A DNA stretch of 7,776 nucleotides from Microcaldota archaeon (GCA_027328265.1 DAHVVD010000064.1:1-7776); one strand, 5' to 3'. Numbered from the stretch's first letter, positions 1 through 6,996 are shown. A program made the numbers and translations. The notes: generated by a model from the letters alone, not told the origin.

Positions 1-135
1 TATTAATTCTGCAGGTATTCGTTTTCCTGATGTTGGCTTTTGTGCTCGCTGCAAAGGCTTAGAAGCCAATCGTGGTTCAAAAGGTTGAGGCGGAGTCGCA
101 CGCCAGCCTCCTAGTCTATTTTGTACTAATCTCAT
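1..135 (-). CDS. possible 5' end of an unidentified gene, cut by the left window edge
   Basis: On the minus strand an ATG at 135-133 opens a frame of 45 codons that stays open to base 1. It begins MRLVQNRLGGWRATPPQPF and is rich in Pro, Arg and Gln. I recognise no family. A TATA-like TTAAATAA (minus strand, 182-175) lies about 40 bases upstream, which would give a short leader of roughly 15 bases; no Shine-Dalgarno match is seen. Against it: codon choice (CGA, CAA, TTA, CCT) differs from the AGG/CAG/CTC style of the other genes, and a plus-strand frame overlaps it. It could equally be a decayed gene or chance. Low confidence. Confidence 0.25.
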   Translation of the reverse strand, partial: MRLVQNRLGGWRATPPQPFEPRLASKPLQRAQKPTSGKRIPAELI

Positions 136-170
136 ATATTCACAGTGGGTTAAATGGAAGTTTGATGGGA

Positions 171-186
171 AAAGTTATTTAACTTT
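171..186. repeat. 16-base inverted repeat, AT-rich
   Basis: AAAGTTA and TAACTTT form 7-base perfect arms around a TT spacer. The element includes TTATTTAA/TTAAATAA, which resembles an archaeal TATA box on either strand. On the minus strand it lies about 40 bases before the ATG at 135, so it could be a promoter core or operator for the gene leaving the left edge. An AT-rich palindrome this short can also occur by chance. Confidence 0.4.
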
Positions 187-192
187 ATCGCA

Positions 193-214
193 TACTGGCA
201 TCCTCATACCAGTA
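193..214. repeat. small hairpin-forming inverted repeat
   Basis: TACTGG (193-198) and CCAGTA (209-214) are perfect 6-base complementary arms separated by a 10-base loop. No oligo-T tract follows on either strand, so a factor-independent terminator is not supported. It sits just beside the AT-rich palindrome at 171-186. Function unknown; chance is possible. Confidence 0.3.
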
Positions 215-359
215 AACGGCGCGGGCTTTCTGCTTCTGCGTCATGTCAAGTCAACGCACGCATAAATTTGGTAGACGGCGCTGCGAATGCACAAGGGACG
301 CTGCCTGTCTATGCTCTTCGGAAGATTTTGAAGCCATTATAGTAGATAGCCGAATGCCC

Positions 360-364
360 AAAAA
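360..364 (-). terminator. candidate oligo-T terminator after the ligase gene
   Basis: Read on the minus strand this is a run of five T about 40 bases beyond the ligase stop codon. Archaeal RNA polymerase commonly stops at short U-runs without a strong hairpin. One T5 run is weak evidence. Confidence 0.3.
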
Positions 365-404
365 TGTTGATCCTGAACTCGTGATTCAGACGACTCCTGG
401 TAGA

Positions 405-2189
405 TCAAGCACCGCTGCTCTCCACTTTCGCCTTCTTCTGCATCTTGAACATCTCGATTATCTCCTTCGTGGTGGTGGCGTCCTCAGGGCTCTTGTCTTT
501 CCTTACGCCATCGCTGGTAAGCCTCGGGAACCGCAGTGCATAACCTATTTCCTCACCTTTCTCGTTTTTCTCCCTGCCGCATGTGTGCATCGGTGACTTG
601 GTTATTTCATCGGCGTTGACTGTGACCACGTATTTCGGAGAGACCCAGAAGTGAGGCGTTACAACAGAGTCCACTCTGGCTGGCTTTTTATCAGTCTTTA
701 TCTTGTCGAGCAGCTCCTTGAAGTCCTTCATCTGCTGCTCTGTGAAGCCCGTGCCTATCCTCGTTATGGTCTCGAATAAGTCCCTCTTCTCGTTGTACAC
801 TGCTGCGAGTAAACCTCCAAATCCGAATTCTGCTCTTGAGCCTCTTCCAGAATAGTAGCCGACTATTATGAGGTCTAGCGAATCCGAGAGCTCGTTCTTG
901 TAGCTCCTCTTCATCTTTATCCAGCTGAACTTCCTTGCTCCTGCTATGTATGGTGCGCGGAGGTCCTTTGCGACTATGCCCTCTAGACCTTTTGTTATTG
1001 CATCGTCGAAATATTTCTCAATCTCCTTTGCAGAGCTCATGATTTCCATATCTGATGTCCTTACTGTATTGCCTTTTTTCACTATCGACTCAAGTTCCTT
1101 CCTTCTCTCTTCGTAGGTCTTTGCGAGATAGCTTTTGCCGTTGTGGTAGAGAAGGTCGAAGGCGAAGAGATGCAGTGGCATCTCCTTGCTTATCTGCTCC
1201 ACGCCGTGCTTCCTCTTTCTCTGTATCGTTTCCTGGAAGGGGTAGAACGCGTCCAAAACCTCGTCGTAGGCTATCGCCTCTCCTTCCATTATTCCATTCT
1301 CTCCGCTCACGTTGCTTAGAGTTGCACGGGCTATCTCGGGAAACATGTCAGTGACAACTTCGAGATTTCTCGAGAATATCTTGATTTTCTTTGACTTCTT
1401 ATCGAAATGAACCTGGGCTCTCATGCCATCGTACTTGCTCTCCACAGCACACTTTCCGCCCATCCTTTCCAGTATCTCCTCGGCAGTAGGCAGCCTTTCA
1501 GCAAGAGCAGGCCTGATAGGACTGAAGAGCTCGACATCAAGCTTCTCTATCCCCTTTGCGCCTTCTTTGAATAGTACTGTAGCGACCTTTCCCAGGTCGC
1601 CGCAGATGTTGTATGCTGATTCGAGCTTCGGTTTCAGCTCCCTCTTCCCCGTCGCTACCACTGAGAGCGCCTCGAGTATGGTCGCGTCTCCGAGGCCTAA
1701 TCTTAACTGACCGAGCGCAAGCCTCACTGCGTACCTTGCAGCTATCGGTTTTGACGAGGCTATCAGCGACGCCATTGCCTTTATCTTTGTGTCCCTGCTT
1801 CCCATCCCAGATGTGCCTGCAATCTTCAGCATCGTGGCGTGGAGGTCCTGCACGCTCAGCTTTCCGTCTGCCATCCTCCTGAGTTTTGTCGACTTTACCA
1901 GCTCCTCTGCAGCAAGCCCCATGTCGCCGCTCTTCCTGAACCTCTTGTTTACCTCCTCGGCCTCGTAACCAGTAGCCATGGCTATGGCCTCAGCTGCGAA
2001 CTTCTCGGCTATTCCGGTCTCGATAGGCTCGAACGGCGGTGCTAGCCTGCCTTGTGTCATGTAAACCAGTTGGGCTATCTCCTTATCGTTCGCCTTCTTT
2101 AGCATTTCGGCGAAGAGTTCTATCATTGCCAGACGCGATGAAGTGCCCTCAAGTTTTTCGTAATAAGAAGCTACATCGTCAAACAACAA
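405..2189 (-). CDS. lig: ATP-dependent DNA ligase
   Basis: Seals nicks in duplex DNA during replication and repair through a ligase-adenylate intermediate. The 594-aa length fits the archaeal/eukaryal ligase I type. Residues about 1-215 form the helical DNA-binding domain (TSSRL near 16-20, MTQGRLAPPFE near 44-54). The adenylation domain carries motif I KYDG with the presumed adenylated lysine K252, motif III around EGEAIAYD (302-309), motif IIIa FAFDLLY (342-348), motif IV LEGIVAK (402-408) and motif V WIKMKR (423-428). The OB-fold domain ends with motif VI-like ALRFPRL (551-557). All key residues are present, so it should be active. The start is TTG at 2189-2187 (a second TTG follows at once); no ATG lies before the conserved N-terminus and an in-frame TAA is six codons upstream. 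It is transcribed away from the secretion genes. Confidence 0.96.
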   Translation of the reverse strand: MLFDDVASYYEKLEGTSSRLAMIELFAEMLKKANDKEIAQLVYMTQGRLAPPFEPIETGIAEKFAAEAIAMATGYEAEEVNKRFRKSGDMGLAAEELVKSTKLRRMADGKLSVQDLHATMLKIAGTSGMGSRDTKIKAMASLIASSKPIAARYAVRLALGQLRLGLGDATILEALSVVATGKRELKPKLESAYNICGDLGKVATVLFKEGAKGIEKLDVELFSPIRPALAERLPTAEEILERMGGKCAVESKYDGMRAQVHFDKKSKKIKIFSRNLEVVTDMFPEIARATLSNVSGENGIMEGEAIAYDEVLDAFYPFQETIQRKRKHGVEQISKEMPLHLFAFDLLYHNGKSYLAKTYEERRKELESIVKKGNTVRTSDMEIMSSAKEIEKYFDDAITKGLEGIVAKDLRAPYIAGARKFSWIKMKRSYKNELSDSLDLIIVGYYSGRGSRAEFGFGGLLAAVYNEKRDLFETITRIGTGFTEQQMKDFKELLDKIKTDKKPARVDSVVTPHFWVSPKYVVTVNADEITKSPMHTCGREKNEKGEEIGYALRFPRLTSDGVRKDKSPEDATTTKEIIEMFKMQKKAKVESSGA

Positions 2190-2214
2190 AGTATCACAAG
2201 CTATTTAGTTATGT

Positions 2215-2224
2215 AATATTTATA
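2215..2224. promoter_or_regulatory. TATA-like core in the divergent promoter region
   Basis: The 75-base spacer between the ligase and the 399-aa gene is strongly AT-rich. AATATTTATA on the plus strand reads TATAAATATT on the minus strand, a good archaeal TATA-box match. Taking the usual distance of about 26 bases from box to start site, minus-strand transcription would begin near 2194, almost leaderless for the ligase TTG at 2189. Plus-strand transcription would begin near 2247, about 18 bases before the ATG at 2265. A second AT-rich stretch (TATAGATTTA, 2231-2240) is an alternative plus-strand box. Inferred from sequence only. Confidence 0.5.
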
Positions 2225-2264
2225 GCTCCATATAGATTTAGTGTTTTCTATTTAGTGTGGGTTT

Positions 2265-3464
2265 ATGGCTGACGAGAAAGGAGTTTTTACAACTATAGAC
2301 GCTTTCGTCAAATACATAAATGAGCATGGAGAGACCGAGAGCAGCGTTCTTGCTGCACAGCTTGGGGTAGGCGAGAGGAACATTGAGGATTGGGCAAACA
2401 TACTTGAGAAGTCGAAAGCCGCAAAGATCACTTACAAGCTGGGCAAGATGTATGTCTCGCCTGCTGCGGACCAGACTGCAACCACGAACGAGGCCAGACA
2501 GGTAGCTGAGGTCAAGAGGGAGATAGTCAGCGAGGATGTGGTGGCGCAGTTGGCCGAGCTGAACAAACTTACTGAGAAAATAACTGACTTCAACAAGTAC
2601 GTAGGGGTAAGCGAGGGGATCCTCAGAGACAACAGCAAGGACATAAAGAACGTGCTGGCAAAGATAAACGCTCTGCAGAACGAGGCCGCGGCAAGCTTCG
2701 GCAAGATAAAGAACAAGAAGGAGGAAGTCGAGAAGTTCTCCAAGGATCTCGACGCCATGATAGCCAAGATATCCGGCGGGCCTTTCATGCAGGGCGCGCC
2801 TGCACAGGTCGACAGTGGCAGGGCGGTCCTAGAGGATATAAAGGCGAAGATTAGGGTTTTTGGGGAGAGCAACTCGCAGATGCTCAAGAGTTTTGATAAG
2901 AGCGTAAGCGAACAGAGGGACAAGGTACTAGGCTTCAACAGGGAGATGCAGAAGGAAATAAGACTCCTCAAGGAAAAGATAGCCGATGAGGAGAGGGGGA
3001 TAAAGGGCTATGAGGATTCGCTCAAAGGCTACGAGACCGAGAGCATAAAGATGAAGCAGATGGTGGAGAGGAATAGGGTAGAGATACTTGATTCAGTCTC
3101 GAAGAGCAGGGAGGAGATAAATGCCATGTACGAGACATCTGCGAAGGAGGTCGACAGAGTTAATGCGCTTCTTGGGAATGCGAAGATGGGCCTCAGCGGG
3201 TTCACTGAGATTAGCAACAGGCTTGCCGAGATAAAGCAGGAGATAGCGGATGCCACTAAAGATACAGAAGAGATAAGGGCCGAGATAGACTCGATTCTGC
3301 AGGCGATAAAATCTGCTGAGTCCCTAGGCACTGAGAAGGACAGGGAGAAGGCAGCTGCGATGGAGAAGGCCGACCAGTCAGTCAAGAAGAATTCTGAAAA
3401 GCTTCGCGGCACGTCAAAAAAGGCAGGTTCTATAAAGAAGAAGATTGATGACCTTTCCAGGTAG
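2265..3464 (+). CDS. coiled-coil protein with possible N-terminal winged-helix domain
   Basis: I do not recognise a named family. Residues about 7-66 look like a small helix-turn-helix/winged-helix unit: a helix (FTTIDAFVKYINEHG), a turn with SSVLAAQLGVGERNIEDWANIL resembling recognition helices, then a short beta wing ending KLGKMYVSP. From about 86 to 350 the protein is almost entirely charged helical repeat typical of long coiled coils, interrupted by a Gly/Pro linker at 171-181. The tail (355-399) is Lys-rich. There is no signal peptide or membrane segment, so it is probably cytoplasmic. It is the first gene of the plus-strand cluster and ends 4 bases before the preferred ATPase start, so co-expression is likely. 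It could bind DNA as a regulator, or use the small domain for protein contacts and act as a structural partner of the motor. Start ATG at 2265 has only a weak GTGG-like site before it. Confidence 0.85.
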   Translation: MADEKGVFTTIDAFVKYINEHGETESSVLAAQLGVGERNIEDWANILEKSKAAKITYKLGKMYVSPAADQTATTNEARQVAEVKREIVSEDVVAQLAELNKLTEKITDFNKYVGVSEGILRDNSKDIKNVLAKINALQNEAAASFGKIKNKKEEVEKFSKDLDAMIAKISGGPFMQGAPAQVDSGRAVLEDIKAKIRVFGESNSQMLKSFDKSVSEQRDKVLGFNREMQKEIRLLKEKIADEERGIKGYEDSLKGYETESIKMKQMVERNRVEILDSVSKSREEINAMYETSAKEVDRVNALLGNAKMGLSGFTEISNRLAEIKQEIADATKDTEEIRAEIDSILQAIKSAESLGTEKDREKAAAMEKADQSVKKNSEKLRGTSKKAGSIKKKIDDLSR

Positions 3465-3466
3465 AT
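3459..3466 (+). promoter_or_regulatory. ribosome binding site deciding the ATPase start
   Basis: AGGTAGAT resembles the archaeal Shine-Dalgarno AGGTGAT with one inserted base and ends two bases before the ATG at 3469. It overlaps the TAG stop of the preceding gene (3462-3464), suggesting translational coupling. It favours ATG 3469 over the in-frame TTG 3445 and ATG 3448 upstream. Confidence 0.4.
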
Positions 3467-3468
3467 TT

Positions 3469-4986
3469 ATGGCCCAGGAGGAAGCGCAAGGTAAGAAATA
3501 TGCGGCGTATAACCTTGATGCGCACGGCCTGAAGGTCAACGTTGTAATAGAGGACAAGGGAGACCTTGTACCCACATATACGGTCACTTTCCCAGAAGTT
3601 GGAGAGGCGACGCGGGTCCTACTCCTTTCGCTCAGGCAGGAGCTGCTCAAGGTAGTTCCCATTGACCCTACAAAGGTGGAGGACCAGGAGTACATAGACG
3701 ATCTTACTGAAAAATACAAGCAGGCATCCTCGCTGATGATAGACAGATATCTTCCTGGCACTAGCGCTGAATCGAAGAGCGTGCTGATAGCCTACATAAT
3801 AAACACGATGCTGGGCCTTGGAGACCTCGAGCCTCTGCTGGCCGATGGTGGGCTGGAGGAGATAGCAGTGAACAGCTCGAGAACCGCAGTCTGGATCTTC
3901 CACAGCAGTTATGGCTGGTGCAAGACCAACATAAACCTGCCAAGCGAAGACATGATATACGACATCTCTGAAGCCATAGGGAGGAGGGTTGGCAGGAGCA
4001 TAACCAATCTCTCGCCGATAATGGATGCAGAGCTCTCGGACGGCTCAAGAGTCAATGCGACTCTCCATCCAATCTCGCAGAAGGGCAACACCATTACGAT
4101 AAGAAAATTCGCGGAGAATCCATGGACAATGCCTGCGCTGGTGGCAAACAAGACCATCTCGCCTGAACTCGCCTCGCTCATCTGGCTCTGCATACAGAAC
4201 GAGATAAGCATACTGATATCTGGAGGCACGGCGAGCGGGAAGACCAGCTTCCTGAACGCGATGAGCATCTTCATGCCAGCCAACCACAGGATAATCTCTG
4301 TGGAGGAGACAAAGGAATTGCGTTTGCCGAACTTCCTGCACTGGGTGCCGATGCTTACAAGGCAGCCGAACCCGGAGGGGAAGGGAGAGGTAAGCCTCTA
4401 TGACCTCATGATAAATGCTCTCAGGCAGAGGCCTGACATAATGCTTGTCGGAGAGATAAGGATCAAGAGAGACGCAGAGGTGCTCTTCGAGGCGGTGCAC
4501 ACGGGCCACGCAGTCTATGGCACAGTTCACGCCGACAACGCCGAGGACACTATAATCAGAATGACCAACCCGCCAATAGACATACCAAAGATCATGCTAA
4601 GCGCGCTTGGGGGGATAGTCTCGCTCTTCAGGCACAGGAGGCGCGGCATAAGGAGGGTGCTCGAGTTCGGAGAGATGCTCTCGATAGGCGACATAACAGT
4701 GACAGACAGGTGGGACATGCGCACTGACACCCTCATGCAGATCAATTCGCTCTCAAGGCTGACAGACACGATCTCGCTCTATGGAGGCTACACGCGTAGC
4801 GAGATAAAGGCTGACATAGCTGAGAAGAGCAAGGTCATGAACTGGATGGTGGAGAATCACGTGGTGGATGTAGATGATTCGGGAGCAGTGGTGGCAAGCT
4901 ATTACAAGGACAGCGAGAAGATAATGAAGATAATTGAAGACAAGGTGCCTTACTCAAAGGACCTGATGGGGGGCTTGTTGGGTTGA
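3469..4986 (+). CDS. type IV pilus/Tad-type secretion ATPase (TadA/VirB11/FlaI family)
   Basis: Hexameric cytoplasmic ATPase that powers assembly of a type IV pilus-like or Tad-like appendage by acting on the TadC-type membrane platform. The protein is 505 aa from ATG 3469; in that numbering the N-terminal domain spans about 1-230, including the LADGGLEEIAVN segment typical of the family. The Walker A loop is GGTASGKT (252-259), the Asp-box region is SVEETKELRLP (277-287), the Walker B region is DIMLVGEIR (323-331), and the His box is GHAVYGTVHAD (346-356). All catalytic motifs look intact; the Asp box has EET where EDT is common. A C-terminal extension of roughly 100 residues follows the core. 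In-frame TTG 3445 and ATG 3448 would add 8 or 7 residues but overlap the previous gene. The order ATPase, unknown gene, TadC, TadC places it as the motor of this cluster. TadA-like versus archaellum-like subtype is not settled; the two TadC-like genes and the lack of visible archaellum genes favour a Tad/pilus type. Confidence 0.95.
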   Translation: MAQEEAQGKKYAAYNLDAHGLKVNVVIEDKGDLVPTYTVTFPEVGEATRVLLLSLRQELLKVVPIDPTKVEDQEYIDDLTEKYKQASSLMIDRYLPGTSAESKSVLIAYIINTMLGLGDLEPLLADGGLEEIAVNSSRTAVWIFHSSYGWCKTNINLPSEDMIYDISEAIGRRVGRSITNLSPIMDAELSDGSRVNATLHPISQKGNTITIRKFAENPWTMPALVANKTISPELASLIWLCIQNEISILISGGTASGKTSFLNAMSIFMPANHRIISVEETKELRLPNFLHWVPMLTRQPNPEGKGEVSLYDLMINALRQRPDIMLVGEIRIKRDAEVLFEAVHTGHAVYGTVHADNAEDTIIRMTNPPIDIPKIMLSALGGIVSLFRHRRRGIRRVLEFGEMLSIGDITVTDRWDMRTDTLMQINSLSRLTDTISLYGGYTRSEIKADIAEKSKVMNWMVENHVVDVDDSGAVVASYYKDSEKIMKIIEDKVPYSKDLMGGLLG

Positions 4987-5681
4987 GCGACGAATACGAT
5001 CTCGCCCTGGAGAAACTTTCCAAATGGGAGAAGGAAAGGAAGGGAGTGGATGAGGCAAGCATAAGCATATCAGAGATGATGAAAGAGGGAAGGCCATTTT
5101 TCATGGACGACGACTATGAAAGCGCGGCTGCAAAGCTAGATAGGATGGTGAGGAGGAATTCGCGGAATACTGTCCCACTAGCAGGGGAGGTAGTCCAAGG
5201 CTCGCAATCGCAGCAGGCGAGAGGAGTAGGGAAGCTCGGCGAGGCTGAGGAGGAAGTGAAGAAGCTTATAATCGAGATAGAGGAGGAGATAGGGAAGGTT
5301 GAAGGAAGATCAAAGCCCCAGACTGCTGAAAAAAGCGCCGTGCAGCAGAGCGAGGCGCCACATCTCAGCCTTGGTAAGATGCTGGGCGGGATCGGTAACG
5401 AGATGGCGAAGGCCGTGGAGAAGAAGGAGAACGGAAAGAAGCAGGATTTGGCTGGACTCTCGGAGCAGGACCAGGTCTCAGCTCTTGAGATGTTGATACG
5501 CGAGCTAACCGAGAAGAAGATAGAGGATGCCGAGATTCCTGGAGTCATAGATGAAATACAGGCCCTGTACAGCGAGACAAAGACTGAGAAGCAGGCAGAC
5601 AACGAGTTCCAGAGGAACCTTGCCGAACTGAGAAACGCGAGGCTCAGTGAGGCGATGCACTTGCTCGGCATAAACGCATAG
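4983..5681 (+). CDS. hypothetical charged protein in a secretion/pilus cluster
   Basis: No family recognised. The 232-aa product is hydrophilic, rich in Glu, Lys and Ala, with no signal peptide or membrane helix, so it is probably cytoplasmic. Predicted helical parts are about 5-20, 44-58, 86-106 (EEEVKKLIIEIEEEIGKV, coiled-coil-like), 161-180 and 208-228. A Gln/Ser-rich disordered stretch lies near 66-85 and another near 108-127. The start is TTG at 4983, sharing bases with the TGA stop of the ATPase (TTGA overlap) and preceded by a G-rich run at 4968-4973. Such coupling implies production in step with the ATPase and suggests a partner, adaptor or regulator of the motor; that role is inferred from position only. 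The nearest later in-frame ATG is at codon 32, which would drop the conserved-looking acidic N-terminus. Confidence 0.8.
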   Translation: MSDEYDLALEKLSKWEKERKGVDEASISISEMMKEGRPFFMDDDYESAAAKLDRMVRRNSRNTVPLAGEVVQGSQSQQARGVGKLGEAEEEVKKLIIEIEEEIGKVEGRSKPQTAEKSAVQQSEAPHLSLGKMLGGIGNEMAKAVEKKENGKKQDLAGLSEQDQVSALEMLIRELTEKKIEDAEIPGVIDEIQALYSETKTEKQADNEFQRNLAELRNARLSEAMHLLGINA

Positions 5682-5682
5682 C

Positions 5683-5700
5683 TTAAAATGGTTTTTATTT
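5683..5700 (+). promoter_or_regulatory. AT-rich spacer: possible internal promoter or partial terminator
   Basis: The 40-base gap between the 232-aa gene and the TadC-like gene holds TTAAAA (5683-5688) and a T5 run within GTTTTTATTT (5691-5700). TTAAAA lies about 36 bases before the ATG at 5722, giving an expected start site near 5712 and a leader of about 10 bases. The T-run could instead cause partial termination. It is the largest break in the plus-strand cluster. Confidence 0.35.
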
Positions 5701-5721
5701 CATAGAATAGATACTGGTAGG

Positions 5722-6996
5722 ATGGCTGATGGCGACAGTATACTTGGCGCTGCTGGCGCGCAACCAGCGCAGCCTCAATTCACTAAGAGGAAGAGCTTCC
5801 TCGGATTCAAGATAAAATCCAAGCCAATTTACGCGCAGCAGGCACAGCCTTTCACCCAACCCAGACCACAAAAAAAGCCGATGGGGAGGGTGCAGATGGG
5901 GTTATTGATTTCTATAGTAATAGGCGTGCTCTCCTTCTTTCTCTTCAGCAGATTGAGAATCGGAATAATTGAGAGCGCTGGATTGGCTGTTGTCGTCATA
6001 CTGCTCCTCGCCGCGCTTACGATCATGGCTGTCAAGGGCAGGAGGAAAAGCCCAGCAGGCGCATCATCCATTCCACAGCAGGCAGCGGCGCAAGCCGGGA
6101 TTTCCCCTAGGACATACACAGCATACACGCCATCGCAGATACAGGAGAAAAAGAAACCTACAGGGCCACTTAATGCATATGTGAGCTCCATAGTCAAGAG
6201 AAGGAAGAAGCTTGAGGCGCAGCTCCTAAGCGCAGGCATGAGGGAGAACCCTCAGGAATTCGTAGGCAAGATGCTCAGTTACTCGCTTATCATCTCTTTT
6301 GTAGTCGGCATAGCAGTAGCTATACTCTTCTTCCGCATAGGCGAACCTGCCCCGATAACTTTAATCCTCGCATTTGCGCTCTGGTTCTGCATCTACCAAG
6401 TCTCATTCAACAGGTTCCTGCTCTATCCGACGCAGAGGCGCATGGCTGTAGGAAAGCTGGTGGAGAGGGACGTCCTCTTCGCGGCCAGAGACATAGTCGT
6501 GGGGATGAGGTCGGGCATGCCGCTCTTCAATGCCATAGCCTCGGTCAGCACTGGCTATGGCGAGACGAGTAAGGAGTTCGCCAGGATAGTAGAGCTTGTC
6601 CAGCTAGGCATGCCGATGGAGCAGGCGATGGATGAGGTCAGCTCAAGAAGCGAATCCCCGACATTCAAGAGACTCATGCTCCAGGCCAGCGTCAGCATAA
6701 AGGCAGGAGTGGATGTCACGGCTACGCTACAGGACGTAGTGGACGAGGCGATGCAGGAGAGGGTAATAGACATAAGGAGGTACGGACAGAAACTGAACGC
6801 ACTAGCAATGTTCTACATGCTCTTCGGCGTGATCTTCCCGAGCATGGGAGTGGCTGTGCTTACCATAATGTCCACTTTCATAAGCATCTTCCCTGTTACA
6901 TATGTGATCCTGCTGCTTGTGCTTGTTTTCATAGCTTTCATACAAATAGTCCTCCTCAATCTGATGATGAAGGCGAGGCCGGTCTTTATAATATAG
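5722..6996 (+). CDS. TadC-like type II/IV secretion membrane platform protein (T2SSF domain) with N-terminal extension
   Basis: Inner-membrane platform protein that the ATPase is expected to act on during pilus assembly. Of 424 residues, the first 57 are soluble and rich in Pro, Gln and basic residues. Hydrophobic helices are seen at about 58-76, 85-104, 186-204, 211-229, 360-384 and 392-414. The cytoplasmic T2SSF core lies between about 240 and 350, with the family-typical RDIVVGMRSGMPLFNAI (256-272) and a second half around GMPMEQAMDEVSSRS (296-310). The last four helices and the core make a normal TadC. The first pair of helices and the Ala/Pro/Gln-rich linker (about 105-150) are extra compared with a typical TadC of roughly 300 aa. 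ATG 5722 is preceded by GGTAGG directly at the start codon. The gene ends 7 bases before the next TadC-like gene. Confidence 0.92.
   Translation: MADGDSILGAAGAQPAQPQFTKRKSFLGFKIKSKPIYAQQAQPFTQPRPQKKPMGRVQMGLLISIVIGVLSFFLFSRLRIGIIESAGLAVVVILLLAALTIMAVKGRRKSPAGASSIPQQAAAQAGISPRTYTAYTPSQIQEKKKPTGPLNAYVSSIVKRRKKLEAQLLSAGMRENPQEFVGKMLSYSLIISFVVGIAVAILFFRIGEPAPITLILAFALWFCIYQVSFNRFLLYPTQRRMAVGKLVERDVLFAARDIVVGMRSGMPLFNAIASVSTGYGETSKEFARIVELVQLGMPMEQAMDEVSSRSESPTFKRLMLQASVSIKAGVDVTATLQDVVDEAMQERVIDIRRYGQKLNALAMFYMLFGVIFPSMGVAVLTIMSTFISIFPVTYVILLLVLVFIAFIQIVLLNLMMKARPVFII

Larger units (their letters stand above)
136..404. other. intergenic stretch downstream of the DNA ligase
   Basis: I see no gene here that I can support. 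Two tiny minus-strand ATG frames exist (28 aa, 337-251; 19 aa, 244-185), without recognisable content. A plus-strand ATG frame beginning at 243 gets most of its length by running antisense through the ligase end. Two inverted repeats (171-186 and 193-214) and an oligo-T run on the minus strand (364-360) are the only visible structure. No tRNA arms, CRISPR repeats or C/D box pairs were found by eye. Confidence 0.5.

Noticed and set aside
3..62. Plus-strand frame 3 reading as a hydrophobic tail ending in TAG at 60-62
   Set aside because: Only 19 codons are visible. It could be the membrane-helix end of an upstream protein, but it competes with two other open frames and nothing decides between them.
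74..84. GGTTCAAAAGG resembling a tRNA T-arm
   Set aside because: The flanking bases do not form a 5-base stem, and no acceptor, D or anticodon arms can be built around it.
86..112. GAGGC...GCCTC hairpin as a terminator for a gene entering from the left
   Set aside because: The stem is only 5 bases plus two after a bulge, and no T-run follows; the upstream gene itself is unproven.
243..596. Plus-strand 117-aa ATG frame at the ligase end
   Set aside because: More than half of it runs antisense through the well-supported ligase C-terminus, and the first 54 codons match no family I know. No ribosome site precedes it.
2432..2971. Long minus-strand frame opposite the coiled-coil gene
   Set aside because: Ser/Leu/Phe-rich shadow produced by GAG/AAG/AGG codons of the plus-strand gene; no start signal or family content.
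4045..4530. 161-aa minus-strand frame opposite the ATPase
   Set aside because: Lies wholly opposite the catalytic core of the ATPase, whose motifs are unambiguous.
5114..5671. 185-aa minus-strand frame opposite the 232-aa gene
   Set aside because: Again Ser/Phe/Leu-rich, a mirror of Glu/Lys/Arg codons on the plus strand. The plus-strand frame has the better start context and operon position.
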